33,489 nucleotides of DNA from NCBI GenBank assembly GCA_002293375.1, contig DBDA01000030.1, positions 62,970 through 96,458 of the forward strand. The letters are read 5' to 3'. Below, piece by piece: positions 1 to 8,145 of the stretch. A program made the translations under genes and the position numbers. Numbering within the stretch: the stretch's first letter is position 1; each line of letters opens with the position of its first letter. The stretch is from Odoribacter sp. UBA944. Lineage in GTDB: Bacteria; Bacteroidota; Bacteroidia; Bacteroidales; Marinifilaceae. The notes beneath the pieces were generated by a model. The model did no database searches, was not told the DNA's origin, and worked only from the letters and a program-made list of their open reading frames with translations.

Positions 1-174
1 GCTGCCGTAATCAGCCCGGTGGGGCAGATTGACGACCTGACCACCGGTAAGAGCCTCCATTTCGGGAAACCGGGTGAACCGGGCGAATGTTCCACCAAAC
101 TGTACAACCGCCTGCGGGCCATTCAGTACGGTGACGAAGCGGACAAATTCGGTTGGGTAAAGATCATCGAATAA
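1..174 (+). CDS. ilvE: Branched-chain amino acid aminotransferase, C-terminal end (partial)
   Basis: The first 57 codons are open in frame 1 and end at TAA 172-174; the start lies outside the window. The residues AAVISPVGQI, a later GKPGEPGE, and the ending LYNRLRAIQYGDEADKFGW match the C-terminus of fold-type IV branched-chain aminotransferases, which end in the same pattern of a GxxS/C-KLY helix, IQxG and FGW. The enzyme interconverts valine, leucine and isoleucine with their 2-oxo acids using PLP and 2-oxoglutarate. Its products are the likely substrates of the oxidoreductase encoded at 2071-4750. The family call rests on memory of the C-terminal pattern; the catalytic lysine is not in view. 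Confidence 0.8.
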   Translation, partial: AAVISPVGQIDDLTTGKSLHFGKPGEPGECSTKLYNRLRAIQYGDEADKFGWVKIIE

Positions 175-197
175 CCGGATAGTAGTTCCCTAAAACG

Positions 198-256
198 ACT
201 TTCGGGCTACAAGGGTGTTTAACTTTCAAACACCCTTGTAGCCCGAAAGTTTTTTT
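198..256 (+). terminator. Strong rho-independent terminator after ilvE
   Basis: Positions 198-220 and 228-250 form a perfect 23-bp inverted repeat around a 7-nt loop, followed by a run of T (251-256). It lies 24 bases after the ilvE stop. The stem is unusually long for an intrinsic terminator and could also act against transcription in the other direction. Confidence 0.9.
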
Positions 257-383
257 GTCTTATTTTTGATGGTTATGCTTCACTTGTTTTCCATCAGATT
301 TTGCACCATACAATGCTAAGATGAACATGATAGTGATTGAATATTTGACTTGATTAAATGGGGCAGGAAGACAAAATAAGCGC

Positions 384-391
384 TATCTTTG
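384..391 (+). promoter_or_regulatory. -7 promoter box for the AlbA_2 gene
   Basis: TATCTTTG fits the Bacteroidota primary sigma -7 consensus TAnnTTTG and ends 16 bases before the ATG at 408. No TTTG is seen at the expected -33 distance, so this is a one-box call. Confidence 0.45.
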
Positions 392-407
392 CAAAAACGA
401 TTGTTCT

Positions 408-1937
408 ATGGAAGGGATGTTAATCATACAGGAAAGAGTGAAAAATACGATCATTCTTGGTGAAAGTCATTTCAGGGAATTTAAAACCGCATTGGAGGGG
501 AAGCCAGACAACAAAAAACCAAGATTAGTAAAAAAAATCTGTGAAGACATTGGTGAAGCATTGGTTTCGTTTGCTAATGCAGATGGAGGTGAATTACTTA
601 TTGGTGTCGAAGATAACGGAACAATTACCGGCATACCTCATCGAGAAGAAGACATTAACTCCATGCTTGCTGCACCTCAGACTCATATTTATCATGGACA
701 GGAACTTCCTTTATCCAGTTCAACAAAATTGGACATAGACGGAAAAACTGTTTTATATTTTGCTGTGAATAAAGGTATTGCTCAAATCTATCAATTGCCG
801 GACGGTAGATGTGTTCGCAGAAAAGATAAATCCACAATGCCCGAATCTGTTGATAAAATACATTTTGAACGACAGGAAATACGTTTACGGGAATGCGACA
901 GCCAATTTGTTGACGGAGCATTAGTAACCGACTTAGATTTACAACTTTTACAAAGCGTGGCGGATTCGTATCTTAAAGGTTTAAGTATTGAATTGTTTTT
1001 ACAGCAAACGGGTTTGGCAGTTTATGGAGCAACTGGACTGCGGTTAAAAAGAGCGGCTTTGTTGTTGTTTGCCAAATCAAATGAAATCAGTCGTTGGCAT
1101 TCAAAATGTCAAATACGATTTCTGAAAGTGAATGGTAACGAACTAAAATCAGGTGAAAATTATAATGTAATCAGCGATGAAAATGTACAGGGAAATATCT
1201 TTGACCTTTGGTTAAAATCATGGGAAAGTTTCCGCCCGTACTTGGCATATAAAACCGAGTTTGGCTCCGATGCAAAATTTGAACAGAAATATATTTATCC
1301 TGAAGATGCCTGCAAAGAAGCCATGCTCAATGCTATTGCACACAGGGATTATTCTATTCAAAACGGAGTGGAGATATATATATTTAATGACAGGATAGAA
1401 ATTAAAAGCCCTGGCGCCTTGCTGTCTACCATAACGATAAAGAATCTTTATGAACTTGAAGGCGCACATGAATCCAGGAATCCGCTTATCGCAAGAATAC
1501 TGCGCGAAAATAAATTGATGCGGGAATTGGGGGAAGGAATGAAGCGCATATTTAACCTAATGAGTGAAAATGAGCTTGAAAAGCCTGTCCTGTATTCTAA
1601 TGGCACGTGGTTTAAAGTCACGTTAAGTAATAAAACAGTTTATTCTCAGAAAGAGCAAGAGTGGTTAAGTCTATTTAAAAGGTATGATTTGACAAATAAT
1701 CAGAAAAGAATAATCTTGCTCGGGATGGAAGGAAGGGGGATTTCACCTGCCGATATAAAAAATTCGTTGAATACTCGCGAATTAGAAATATATACAGCAG
1801 AAGTAACAGCTCTTCGGATATTGGGCTTATTAATAGAATTTCGAACAAATAGGCAAGCTGCGCAAAAAGCTCGCCAACTGGGGAAATCTAATGATCAAAT
1901 AACAAGATTTAGGGTAATTATCCCCAAAGATCACTAA
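408..1937 (+). CDS. AlbA_2 (Schlafen-type) DNA-binding domain / GHKL ATPase-like regulator
   Basis: The 509-residue protein opens with an AlbA_2 (Schlafen AAA/AlbA) domain at about residues 15-140, marked by ES-HFREFK and FANADGGELLIGVEDNG. The middle to C-terminal part (about 295-385) matches the HATPase_c_4 module found in the same family, with EAMLNAIAHRDY, IEIKSPG and RELGEGMKRI. The remaining 120 residues look like a winged-helix or other small helical domain. Family members are usually annotated as putative transcriptional regulators or RecG-like ATP-binding proteins; the ligand is unknown. The ATG at 408 is close behind a -7 box; ATG 417 is an alternative. The gene is much richer in A and T than ilvE or the vor operon and sits alone between two strong terminators, which suggests transfer as a single-gene unit. 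Confidence 0.8.
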   Translation: MEGMLIIQERVKNTIILGESHFREFKTALEGKPDNKKPRLVKKICEDIGEALVSFANADGGELLIGVEDNGTITGIPHREEDINSMLAAPQTHIYHGQELPLSSSTKLDIDGKTVLYFAVNKGIAQIYQLPDGRCVRRKDKSTMPESVDKIHFERQEIRLRECDSQFVDGALVTDLDLQLLQSVADSYLKGLSIELFLQQTGLAVYGATGLRLKRAALLLFAKSNEISRWHSKCQIRFLKVNGNELKSGENYNVISDENVQGNIFDLWLKSWESFRPYLAYKTEFGSDAKFEQKYIYPEDACKEAMLNAIAHRDYSIQNGVEIYIFNDRIEIKSPGALLSTITIKNLYELEGAHESRNPLIARILRENKLMRELGEGMKRIFNLMSENELEKPVLYSNGTWFKVTLSNKTVYSQKEQEWLSLFKRYDLTNNQKRIILLGMEGRGISPADIKNSLNTRELEIYTAEVTALRILGLLIEFRTNRQAAQKARQLGKSNDQITRFRVIIPKDH

Positions 1938-2012
1938 AGCTGTTTACGAAGAGAAAAATGATCTCTTTCCCTGTTTCGACAGAGTTTATTTTACACACCC
2001 TCGTGAAGAAAT

Positions 2013-2046
2013 AAACAAAGGCGCCCCTCTCCGGGCGCCTTTGTTT
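2013..2046. terminator. Bidirectional terminator between the AlbA_2 gene and the vor operon
   Basis: A 14-bp perfect stem (2013-2026 with 2033-2046) with loop CTCTCC has a GC-rich core. The T-rich tail lies on the minus-strand side (reading TTTATTTCTTC), so it mainly ends the minus-strand vor operon, whose last stop is at 2071. It can also end the plus-strand gene that stops at 1937. Confidence 0.85.
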
Positions 2047-2070
2047 GAAAAGCGGTTGCTTTTTACGGTG

Positions 2071-2622
2071 TTAAAGCCGGTTTTCGGTTTCCACATGCTC
2101 CATACCGATGCGGATGGCCTCGATATTCATCGGGATCAATTTGTGGTGGCGTTCCGGCAGGGATTTCTGCAATCCCTTCTCCACATTTTCTACCTTCACA
2201 ATCGGTTTCACTTTCAGAAAACCGCCCATGATGATCATGTTGAAAATCTTCGGGTTACCGTTTTCGGCAGCCAGGCGGGCGCCTTCAATCCGGTAAATGT
2301 TGATGTCTTTGCGCACAGGCGGGCGGGTGATGCCATTCGGGTCATACAACAACGTGCCGCCCGGCTTGATCCGCTCCTCAAACTTATCCAGCGACTGCTG
2401 GTTCAAAATAATACCCGTATCAAACCGTTGCAGCACCGGCGAACTGATCCGCTCGTCGCTGATAATAACAGTCACATTGGCCGTACCCCCGCGCATTTCG
2501 GGACCGTAAGAAGGCATCCAGGAAACCTCCTGGTCCTGCATGATCCCCGAGTAAGCCAGGATCTTCCCCATGGAAAGCACCCCTTGTCCGCCGAATCCCG
2601 CTATGATGATCTCTTCTGTCAT
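2071..2622 (-). CDS. 2-oxoacid:ferredoxin oxidoreductase, gamma subunit
   Basis: A 183-residue protein of the 2-oxoacid:acceptor oxidoreductase gamma family (POR_N-associated catalytic gamma domain). It starts with EIIIAGFGGQGVLSMGKIL, the glycine-rich signature of this subunit, followed by SYGPEMRGGTANVTV. The domain contributes to the CoA/active-site side of the complex that oxidatively decarboxylates a 2-oxo acid to acyl-CoA and reduces ferredoxin. It is the last gene of a four-gene minus-strand operon, 18 bases after the beta subunit. In some archaeal Vor enzymes gamma and beta are fused as VorA; here they are separate. The substrate (branched-chain 2-oxo acid versus 2-oxoglutarate or indolepyruvate) is not settled by this subunit alone. 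Confidence 0.88.
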   Translation of the reverse strand: MTEEIIIAGFGGQGVLSMGKILAYSGIMQDQEVSWMPSYGPEMRGGTANVTVIISDERISSPVLQRFDTGIILNQQSLDKFEERIKPGGTLLYDPNGITRPPVRKDINIYRIEGARLAAENGNPKIFNMIIMGGFLKVKPIVKVENVEKGLQKSLPERHHKLIPMNIEAIRIGMEHVETENRL

Positions 2623-2640
2623 AATGTTACGATTTTTTAA

Positions 2641-3405
2641 TTAAATATCTTTGATATCTCCCAGCGGATACTTCGGGAACATATTCTCCCGCATCCAGGT
2701 ATTCGAATCCACCGGCGTCATCTTCCAACCGGAATTACAGGTACCTACGATCTCTATAAAAGAGGTACCCTTCTGCAGGCGCGTATTCTGGAACGCTTTT
2801 TTGATAGCGTTCTTCGCTTTGCGGACGGCGCCCGGCGTATCAGCGCTCTGGCGGGTCACATAACAGGTCCCGTCCAACTGCGCCAGCAACTCCGTGATCT
2901 TCATCGGAAAACCGTTCAGTTTGGGATCCCGTCCGTAGGGAGTCGTCGCCGTCACCTGCCCCAGCAGAGTCGTCGGGGCCATCTGTCCCCCCGTCATCCC
3001 GTAAATAGCATTGTTGATAAAAATCACCACAATGTTCTCCCCCCGGCTGCAAGCATGCATAATCTCCGCGCAACCGATAGAAGCCAAATCGCCATCTCCC
3101 TGATAAGTAAACACATACTTCTCCGGATGGAGCCGGCTGATACCGGTCGCAACCGCCGGAGCGCGCCCGTGTGCGGCCTGTGCCCAGTCAATGTCCAAAT
3201 AATTGTACGCAAGCACACTGCAACCTACGGGAGAAACCCCGATAGTCTTATCCTGAATATCCAACTCCTCGATCACTTCTCCGACCAACTTGTGGATCAC
3301 GCCGTGCGTACACCCCGGACAGTAGTGCATGACATTATCGGTAAGCAGCGGAGTCTTCCGGTACACCAGATGCTCAGGCTTTGTAATATCTTGTATATTG
3401 CTCAT
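2641..3405 (-). CDS. 2-oxoacid:ferredoxin oxidoreductase, thiamine pyrophosphate-binding beta subunit
   Basis: 254 residues with the TPP_enzyme_C fold typical of the beta subunit of ferredoxin-dependent 2-oxoacid oxidoreductases. CPGCTHG near residue 29 is the conserved start of the cofactor pocket; QGDGDLASIGCAEI followed by FINNAIYGMTGGQMAPTT is the GDG...N metal/diphosphate-binding motif of thiamine pyrophosphate enzymes. The TTPYGRDP stretch is characteristic of the Vor/Kor branch rather than pyruvate oxidoreductase. It acts in the cytoplasm with the other operon products. Between it and the alpha gene there are 24 untranslated bases. Length is normal for a stand-alone beta subunit. Confidence 0.9.
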   Translation of the reverse strand: MSNIQDITKPEHLVYRKTPLLTDNVMHYCPGCTHGVIHKLVGEVIEELDIQDKTIGVSPVGCSVLAYNYLDIDWAQAAHGRAPAVATGISRLHPEKYVFTYQGDGDLASIGCAEIMHACSRGENIVVIFINNAIYGMTGGQMAPTTLLGQVTATTPYGRDPKLNGFPMKITELLAQLDGTCYVTRQSADTPGAVRKAKNAIKKAFQNTRLQKGTSFIEIVGTCNSGWKMTPVDSNTWMRENMFPKYPLGDIKDI

Positions 3406-3429
3406 ATCTTTAAATTTAACAGTTATCCA

Positions 3430-4509
3430 TTACAATCCAAACGCACTCTTGAACCCCTCCAACACCTCTTCCGGCGCGTGGATCACACCGCCCAGCCGGC
3501 CGTAGTGCTCCACCTTCACCTTTCCGTTCACCGCCAACCGCACATCATACACCATCTGTCCGGCGCTCATCTCCACAGAGAGCATGCCTTTCACACGGCC
3601 CGCCCATTTAGCCAACGCCTCCATCGGGAAAGGATAGAGCGTAATGGGACGGAAAATACCCACTTTAATCCCCTGTTCACGGGCCAGGTCTACCGTTTTC
3701 TGGCAAATCCGGGCGCTCGATCCGTAAGCGATCAGCAGGTAATCGGCATCCTCACAGGCAATCTCTTCGTAACGCACCTCCTTCGCCTCAATCTCCCGGT
3801 ACTTCGCCTGCAATTTCCGGTTAAACTTCTCCTGTCCGTAAGGGTCCAGTTCCAACGAAGTCACAATGTGGTGTTCCCGGTTCTTCTTGCCCCGCAACGC
3901 CCAACTTCCGGAGATCTTTTCGATCTCCTCGTCCGTCCATCTCGGTTTAAACGGAGAGAGCTCCACTTTTTCCATCATCTGGCCGATCACCCCGTCACTC
4001 AGGATCATCGCCGGATTGCGGTACTTAAACGCCAACTCAAAACCGAGGTCCACAAAATCGTTCATCTCCTGCACAGAAGCCGGCGCCAACACGATCAGGT
4101 GATAATCGCCGTGCCCGCCTCCCTTGGTGGCCTGGAAATAGTCGCTCTGTGCCGGCTGAATAGTTCCCAATCCGGGCCCCCCCCGGACCACATCCACCAC
4201 CAGACAGGGCAGTTCGGCCCCAGCCAGATAGGTGATTCCTTCCTGCTTCAGGCTGACCCCCGGACTGGAAGAAGAGGTCATCACCTTCTTGCCGCAGGTA
4301 GCAGCCCCGTACACCATATTAATGGCAGCCACTTCGCTCTCGGCCTGCAAAACCACCATGCCGGTCTCCTCCCAAGGCTTGCGGAGCATCAACGTCTCCA
4401 TCACTTCCGACTGCGGAGTGATCGGGTATCCGAAATATCCGTCGCACCCGCACCGGATAGCAGCTTCGGCGATCACCTCATTCCCTTTCATTAATTTTAT
4501 TTCTGACAT
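3430..4509 (-). CDS. vorB: 3-methyl-2-oxobutanoate:ferredoxin oxidoreductase-type alpha subunit VorB
   Basis: A 359-residue alpha subunit (POR_N plus transketolase C-terminal-like domain). CDGYFGYPITPQSEVMETL is the N-terminal signature, followed by QAESEVAAINMVYGAATCGK with the conserved glutamate that activates thiamine, and TSSSSPGVSLKQEGITYLAG. The C-terminal half (from about residue 255) has the YGSSARI...GIKVGIFRPITLYPFP pattern. Length and context (a short 4Fe-4S protein just before it, separate beta and gamma after) match the VorB arrangement common in Bacteroidales. The complex makes isobutyryl-, isovaleryl- or 2-methylbutyryl-CoA and reduced ferredoxin. A 2-oxoglutarate (Kor) or indolepyruvate role cannot be excluded from sequence alone. 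Confidence 0.85.
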   Translation of the reverse strand: MSEIKLMKGNEVIAEAAIRCGCDGYFGYPITPQSEVMETLMLRKPWEETGMVVLQAESEVAAINMVYGAATCGKKVMTSSSSPGVSLKQEGITYLAGAELPCLVVDVVRGGPGLGTIQPAQSDYFQATKGGGHGDYHLIVLAPASVQEMNDFVDLGFELAFKYRNPAMILSDGVIGQMMEKVELSPFKPRWTDEEIEKISGSWALRGKKNREHHIVTSLELDPYGQEKFNRKLQAKYREIEAKEVRYEEIACEDADYLLIAYGSSARICQKTVDLAREQGIKVGIFRPITLYPFPMEALAKWAGRVKGMLSVEMSAGQMVYDVRLAVNGKVKVEHYGRLGGVIHAPEEVLEGFKSAFGL

Positions 4510-4519
4510 CGCCCTAATG

Positions 4520-4750
4520 TTAAGATTCTACACTCATTTTATACACACTGATCACCGAATCCGGGCATACCAGCCCGCAACTCGCGCAACCGATACAACC
4601 GTCCGGATTTTTCATCCAGGCATAGTGGTACCCCTTTCCGTTCACGTTGGGATTCAACTCTATGACCTTTGTGGGGCAAGCCACAACGCACAAGCCGCAA
4701 CCCTTGCATTTTTCGTTGTCAACAACGATCGCTCCTTTGAATTTTGCCAT
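4520..4750 (-). CDS. vorC: Two-[4Fe-4S] ferredoxin-like subunit of the 2-oxoacid oxidoreductase
   Basis: A 76-residue protein with two ferredoxin motifs, CKGCGLCVVACP and CIGCASCGLVCP, the usual electron-transfer subunit of Vor complexes (archaeal VorC is of similar length). The reading frame is open for another 38 codons upstream, but those residues are unlike the family and the proposed promoter would lie inside them, so the start MAKFKG at 4750 is preferred. It is the first gene of the operon, 10 bases before vorB. It passes electrons from the thiamine site to a soluble ferredoxin in the cytoplasm. Confidence 0.88.
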   Translation of the reverse strand: MAKFKGAIVVDNEKCKGCGLCVVACPTKVIELNPNVNGKGYHYAWMKNPDGCIGCASCGLVCPDSVISVYKMSVES

Positions 4751-4809
4751 ACTAAAATTTATAATGTAGTTAGAATTTTTACTCCTGTACCGGAAGAAAA
4801 TGCAAGGGA

Positions 4810-4841
4810 TAAAAGTATACTTAAAAATCCAATCCTGCAAA
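4810..4841 (-). promoter_or_regulatory. Putative promoter of the vor operon
   Basis: On the minus strand TTTG (4838-4841) is followed after 20 bases by TACTTTTA (4810-4817), one base off the Bacteroidota -7 consensus. Transcription would start near 4803, giving a leader of about 50 bases before the vorC ATG at 4750. Confidence 0.4.
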
Positions 4842-4866
4842 GACGTTTGGGATTTTGCCGCCACTT

Positions 4867-6177
4867 TTACCGATGATCCCGGGCGAACCGTGCCAACCGC
4901 TCCTTCAGCAACTCCATTTTATCCGAACCGACCTGCGACACACAGGCCCGCAACCCTTCCCGTTCGCTGCCGCACCCCTTCAACGGAAGCGAAGAGATGC
5001 CATAATGGAGCAACTCCTTCGCCAACTCTCCCCCGCTCATGCCCGGGTACCCGATGGTAAAATAAAAACCGTCGCCGACCTCTTGCTCCCCGTCTTTATC
5101 ATAAACAAAAGTGAACCCGGCGTCCCGGAACAGTTTCTTCATCGTGCGGGCGCGTTCGCCGTACACCCGCGCATCCTCTAAAATATTCAACCTTCCGTCG
5201 TTGGCGGCTTTTAAAATAGCAGCTACGGCATATTGGGGAGAGTGGGCGGTCCCGGAGGTTTGGGTATAGATCAACTTGTAAGCCAAAGTATACCCCAACT
5301 CTTCGGAGCCGTACCGGGCTTTCAGGTGCGGATACTTCCGGTTAAAAAGAGCATCCGAAATGCAGAGCAATCCCAGGCGCTGTCCGGCATAACTAAACAA
5401 CTTGGAACTGGAGATCATCAGGATATAATTGTCCGAATACCGGGCCACGGAAGGCTGAAAAGGCGCCTCGCCCGGATGCGACAGATCTTGCCGGAAATCC
5501 ATGGCAAAATAGGCCAGGTCTTCCAGAGCGACAACATCATACCGGGTGGCCAGTTCGCCGATGATCCGCAACTCCTCCTCCGTCAGACACACCCAGGACG
5601 GATTATTCGGATTGCTGTAAACGATTGCGCAAATGTTCCCGTTTTGCAAAAAACTTTCCAATTTCTCCCGCAATTTCAAGCCGCGGTATTCGTAAATATC
5701 AAAGGTGATGTAGGGTTTTCCGATCACCTCCAGTTGTGTCTTCTGAACAGGAAAACCGGGATCAATAAAGAGAACCGTGTCCTGTCCCTCCTTGCACTCC
5801 GTCAAGGCCATGAACGAGACATAAGCAGCCTGCATCGCACCCACAGTAGGGAGGATGTGTTCCGGCCGGATCCCGACATCCATAAAATTCCGGACAAACC
5901 GGGAAGCCTCCGTCGAAAGCTCCGGGATCCCCTCCAGCATCGGATAGAACTGTGCGACCCCCTTTTGCAGGGCAGCGATCTCCGCATCCGTCCCGATCCG
6001 GTTCGGAGCCAAGCCCGGTACCCCCATCTCCATCCGGATATAGGGCTGCCCGGAGGCTTTTTCCAACAGATTGGCCACTTTAACAACATCGCGTATCGAC
6101 GCGTTGTCCAAATGGCCGACCGCTGCTTGCCGCAGCATTTCATCGACCAATTCCTGGCTGACGAGGTTGTGTTGCAT
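4867..6177 (-). CDS. PLP-dependent class I/II aminotransferase
   Basis: 436 residues of the fold-type I aminotransferase family. Motifs in order: SNPNNPSW (about 188-195) that contacts the substrate carboxylate and PLP, LEDLAYFAMD (about 219-228) with the aspartate that pairs with the PLP nitrogen, and SSSKLFSYAGQRLG with K259 as the expected Schiff-base lysine. The frame is open upstream to a TTG at 6210, but that TTG overlaps a good -7 box, so the ATG at 6177 (MQHNLVSQ) is chosen. It ends 116 bases before vorC and points the same way, and probably supplies 2-oxo acids to the oxidoreductase. Substrate is unknown: aromatic or branched-chain amino acids are the likeliest by context. Confidence 0.85.
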   Translation of the reverse strand: MQHNLVSQELVDEMLRQAAVGHLDNASIRDVVKVANLLEKASGQPYIRMEMGVPGLAPNRIGTDAEIAALQKGVAQFYPMLEGIPELSTEASRFVRNFMDVGIRPEHILPTVGAMQAAYVSFMALTECKEGQDTVLFIDPGFPVQKTQLEVIGKPYITFDIYEYRGLKLREKLESFLQNGNICAIVYSNPNNPSWVCLTEEELRIIGELATRYDVVALEDLAYFAMDFRQDLSHPGEAPFQPSVARYSDNYILMISSSKLFSYAGQRLGLLCISDALFNRKYPHLKARYGSEELGYTLAYKLIYTQTSGTAHSPQYAVAAILKAANDGRLNILEDARVYGERARTMKKLFRDAGFTFVYDKDGEQEVGDGFYFTIGYPGMSGGELAKELLHYGISSLPLKGCGSEREGLRACVSQVGSDKMELLKERLARFARDHR

Positions 6178-6207
6178 AGTATTGAATGAATTACTTACAT
6201 TTTGAAA

Positions 6208-6238
6208 CAAGAATAGGCATTTTTCTTGGAATCATCAA
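6208..6238 (-). promoter_or_regulatory. Putative promoter of the aminotransferase gene
   Basis: On the minus strand TTG (6236-6238) is followed after 20 bases by TATTCTTG (6208-6215), one mismatch to TAnnTTTG. A start site near 6201 gives a leader of about 24 bases before the ATG at 6177 and rules out the upstream TTG start. Confidence 0.45.
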
Positions 6239-6443
6239 GAAATTCACCCTTTTTAATTGAAAACACGCAGCAAAATCCCCAATGCACCTCCGCTTTACAA
6301 CAGAAAACACACAACAGGCAGGAAAGTGAATAGAAAGAGAATGGAAAAGCATATGCAAAAGGCAGGAAAAGGGTGCCCACCCCTACGGAAAGAAAATAAA
6401 AAGCCCTATTTTTCCAACAGAATAACCCTTAAAACCCAACGTA

Positions 6444-7127
6444 ATGAAAGCTAAATCAACTGAACTATTTGAAAACTTTGCCGGCACCACCGGAGAAATC
6501 ACCGCGACACATATTGCCGGCCACCTGATCGTTCGCAAAAAGAGCCACCCGCTTGATGCCAAAACGGACTCCCAAAAAATCATGCGGCAATACTTCTCCG
6601 TCTACACCCGGAACTGGGCAAAACTCACCCACGCACAACGGGACAAATGGAACGCCGCCGCCCGGGAAGCATCCGCTAACAAAACCTACTTCGGCATCAC
6701 CGGAAAAATCAGCGGCTTCAACCTCTACGTAAAATCCAACATCAACCTCAAGCTCATCAACATCTCCACCGACCTACAGGAGCCCGTCCGCAACATACCC
6801 CAAAACCCGCCGTGCGTTAAACCGTCCGAAATCTCAGGAAACAGCATCATCGTAGAACTTACAGAAAACGTCCACACAGACGACACCGTCATACTCCGCG
6901 TCGCCCCCATCCAAATCGGGCGTAGCGACAACTACAAAGGTTTACGCCAAATGGGGACAATCGCCGGCGGAAGCCGGCAGACAGACATCACGCAAAAATT
7001 CCACGAACTATTCGCCCCTCCCCTAAACGGCGAGCGGATACAAATCCAAATCCACGCCATCAACAAAAAAAGCGGCTACGCATCCGCAAAGCGCGATGCC
7101 CTGCTAAACACCACCATCCCCCAATAA
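6444..7127 (+). CDS. Hypothetical protein of a 'W..LT..QR..WN..A / G.NLYV..N' family, phage-like
   Basis: A 227-residue soluble protein without signal peptide or membrane segment. Residues 1-100 follow a layout I know from uncharacterised bacterial and phage-associated proteins: a short glycine-rich start (NFAGTTGEI), a conserved basic segment ending in a QxxxRxxF helix, then NWAKLTHAQRDKWNAAA, then ISGFNLYVKSNINL. The C-terminal 120 residues look like a beta-rich (fibronectin-like) domain with VDTDDTVILRV-type strands and an IQIHAINKKSGYAS end. Function is unknown. A weak -7 box TATTTTTC (6407-6414) precedes it. It sits next to a Bro-N gene, which makes a phage or mobile-element origin plausible, but no integrase or structural genes are present. 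Confidence 0.7.
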   Translation: MKAKSTELFENFAGTTGEITATHIAGHLIVRKKSHPLDAKTDSQKIMRQYFSVYTRNWAKLTHAQRDKWNAAAREASANKTYFGITGKISGFNLYVKSNINLKLINISTDLQEPVRNIPQNPPCVKPSEISGNSIIVELTENVHTDDTVILRVAPIQIGRSDNYKGLRQMGTIAGGSRQTDITQKFHELFAPPLNGERIQIQIHAINKKSGYASAKRDALLNTTIPQ

Positions 7128-7150
7128 TCGGAAAAGAAGCAGGAATTTCA

Positions 7151-7158
7151 TATTTTTG
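7151..7158 (+). promoter_or_regulatory. -7 promoter box for the Bro-N gene
   Basis: TATTTTTG matches TAnnTTTG exactly. No TTTG at -33. It implies a leader of about 70 bases that contains a short GC-rich inverted segment around 7180-7200. Confidence 0.35.
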
Positions 7159-7236
7159 TAGTGCCAAGCCACTGTTCATCGCTGCCGCGCGATAGCGGAG
7201 GAAGTAAGAAAAGGTAGCATATACAGAATTTGAGTT

Positions 7237-8076
7237 ATGACAAAGAAAGACGCTGTACAACTATTCGAGAATCGCCGCGTTCGCTCCGTGTGGGATTCCG
7301 AGGCAGAGAAATGGTATGTTTCTATCGTGGATGTTATTGGAGTGCTTACGAATAGTGTCGATGGCCGGAAGTATTGGAATAAACTAAAACAACGTCTTAA
7401 AGAGGAGGGAAATGAACTGGCGACAAGTTGTCACCAGTTGAAAATGCGCGCCTCTGACGGCAAGATGCGCCTAACCGATGTAGCCGGCGTGGAACAACTT
7501 TTCCGGTTAATACAGTCAATACCTTCCCCGAAGGCCGAACCGTTCAAACAATGGTTGGCCCAATTGGGGCGTGAACGATTGGAAGAGATGGATGATCCGG
7601 AACAAGGTATAGAAAGGTTATTAGAGTACTACCACCGGAAAGGCTACTCCGAAGCGTGGATCAATCAGCGCCTGAAATCTATTGAAGTTCGCAAGGAACT
7701 AACAGACGAATGGGAGAAGAGAGGCATCCAAAAAGGGCAGGAGTTTGCAGTACTGACCGATTTGATCACGCAGGGATGGGCCGGTATGACCACGAGACAG
7801 TACAAGCAGTACAAGGGATTGAAAACAGAAAGCCTGCGCGACAACATGACCAACCTTGAATTGGTTCTAAACATGCTTGCCGAGGCTACGACCACCGAAA
7901 TATCCAAAGAAAAAAAGCCAAAAACCGTAGCTCATAGCCGGAAAATTGCAAAACAAGGCGGCAAAATTGCCGGAAATACCCGAAAAGAGATAGAGGAAAC
8001 AACCGGAAAGAAAATTGTAAGCCCGCTTAATGCCGGGAAAGCATTGAAAGATCTGGGAGATGGAGAAAATACCTGA
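7237..8076 (+). CDS. Bro-N domain protein (phage antirepressor / DinD-like)
   Basis: 279 residues. The N-terminal 110 residues match the Bro-N (BRO family) domain: LFENRRVRSVWDSEAEKWYVSIVDVIGVLT, then RKYWNKLKQRL, then a TDVAGVEQLFRLIQSIPSPKAEPFKQWLAQLG segment characteristic of the Bacteroidales branch annotated as Bro-N or damage-inducible protein D-like. The rest is helical, ending in a lysine-rich tail (from about residue 220) that repeats KIAKQGGKIAGNTRKEIEE-like residues and may contact nucleic acid. Members are DNA-binding phage antirepressors or SOS-induced proteins; the specific role here is not known. The gene stands alone between the unknown protein at 6444 and the LolE-like permease. 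Confidence 0.8.
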   Translation: MTKKDAVQLFENRRVRSVWDSEAEKWYVSIVDVIGVLTNSVDGRKYWNKLKQRLKEEGNELATSCHQLKMRASDGKMRLTDVAGVEQLFRLIQSIPSPKAEPFKQWLAQLGRERLEEMDDPEQGIERLLEYYHRKGYSEAWINQRLKSIEVRKELTDEWEKRGIQKGQEFAVLTDLITQGWAGMTTRQYKQYKGLKTESLRDNMTNLELVLNMLAEATTTEISKEKKPKTVAHSRKIAKQGGKIAGNTRKEIEETTGKKIVSPLNAGKALKDLGDGENT

Positions 8077-8118
8077 ACAAATAGGATTCAATAAGAAATG
8101 TTTCTGCGGTTTTTACCC

Positions 8119-8126
8119 TATTTTTG
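8119..8126 (+). promoter_or_regulatory. -7 promoter box for the lolE-like operon
   Basis: TATTTTTG is an exact match to TAnnTTTG and ends 19 bases before the ATG at 8146, the same short leader seen for purM. No clear -33 box. Confidence 0.45.
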
Positions 8127-8145
8127 CGAATAAGAAAAACAGCAG

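Noticed and set aside
3055..4494. Long plus-strand open frame of 479 codons
   Set aside because: It lies antisense to the two large vor subunit genes, which have clear family motifs; its translation is rich in H, R and P without any domain.
4751..4864. Longer N-terminus for the ferredoxin subunit
   Set aside because: The extra 38 residues are not family-like and would contain the promoter.
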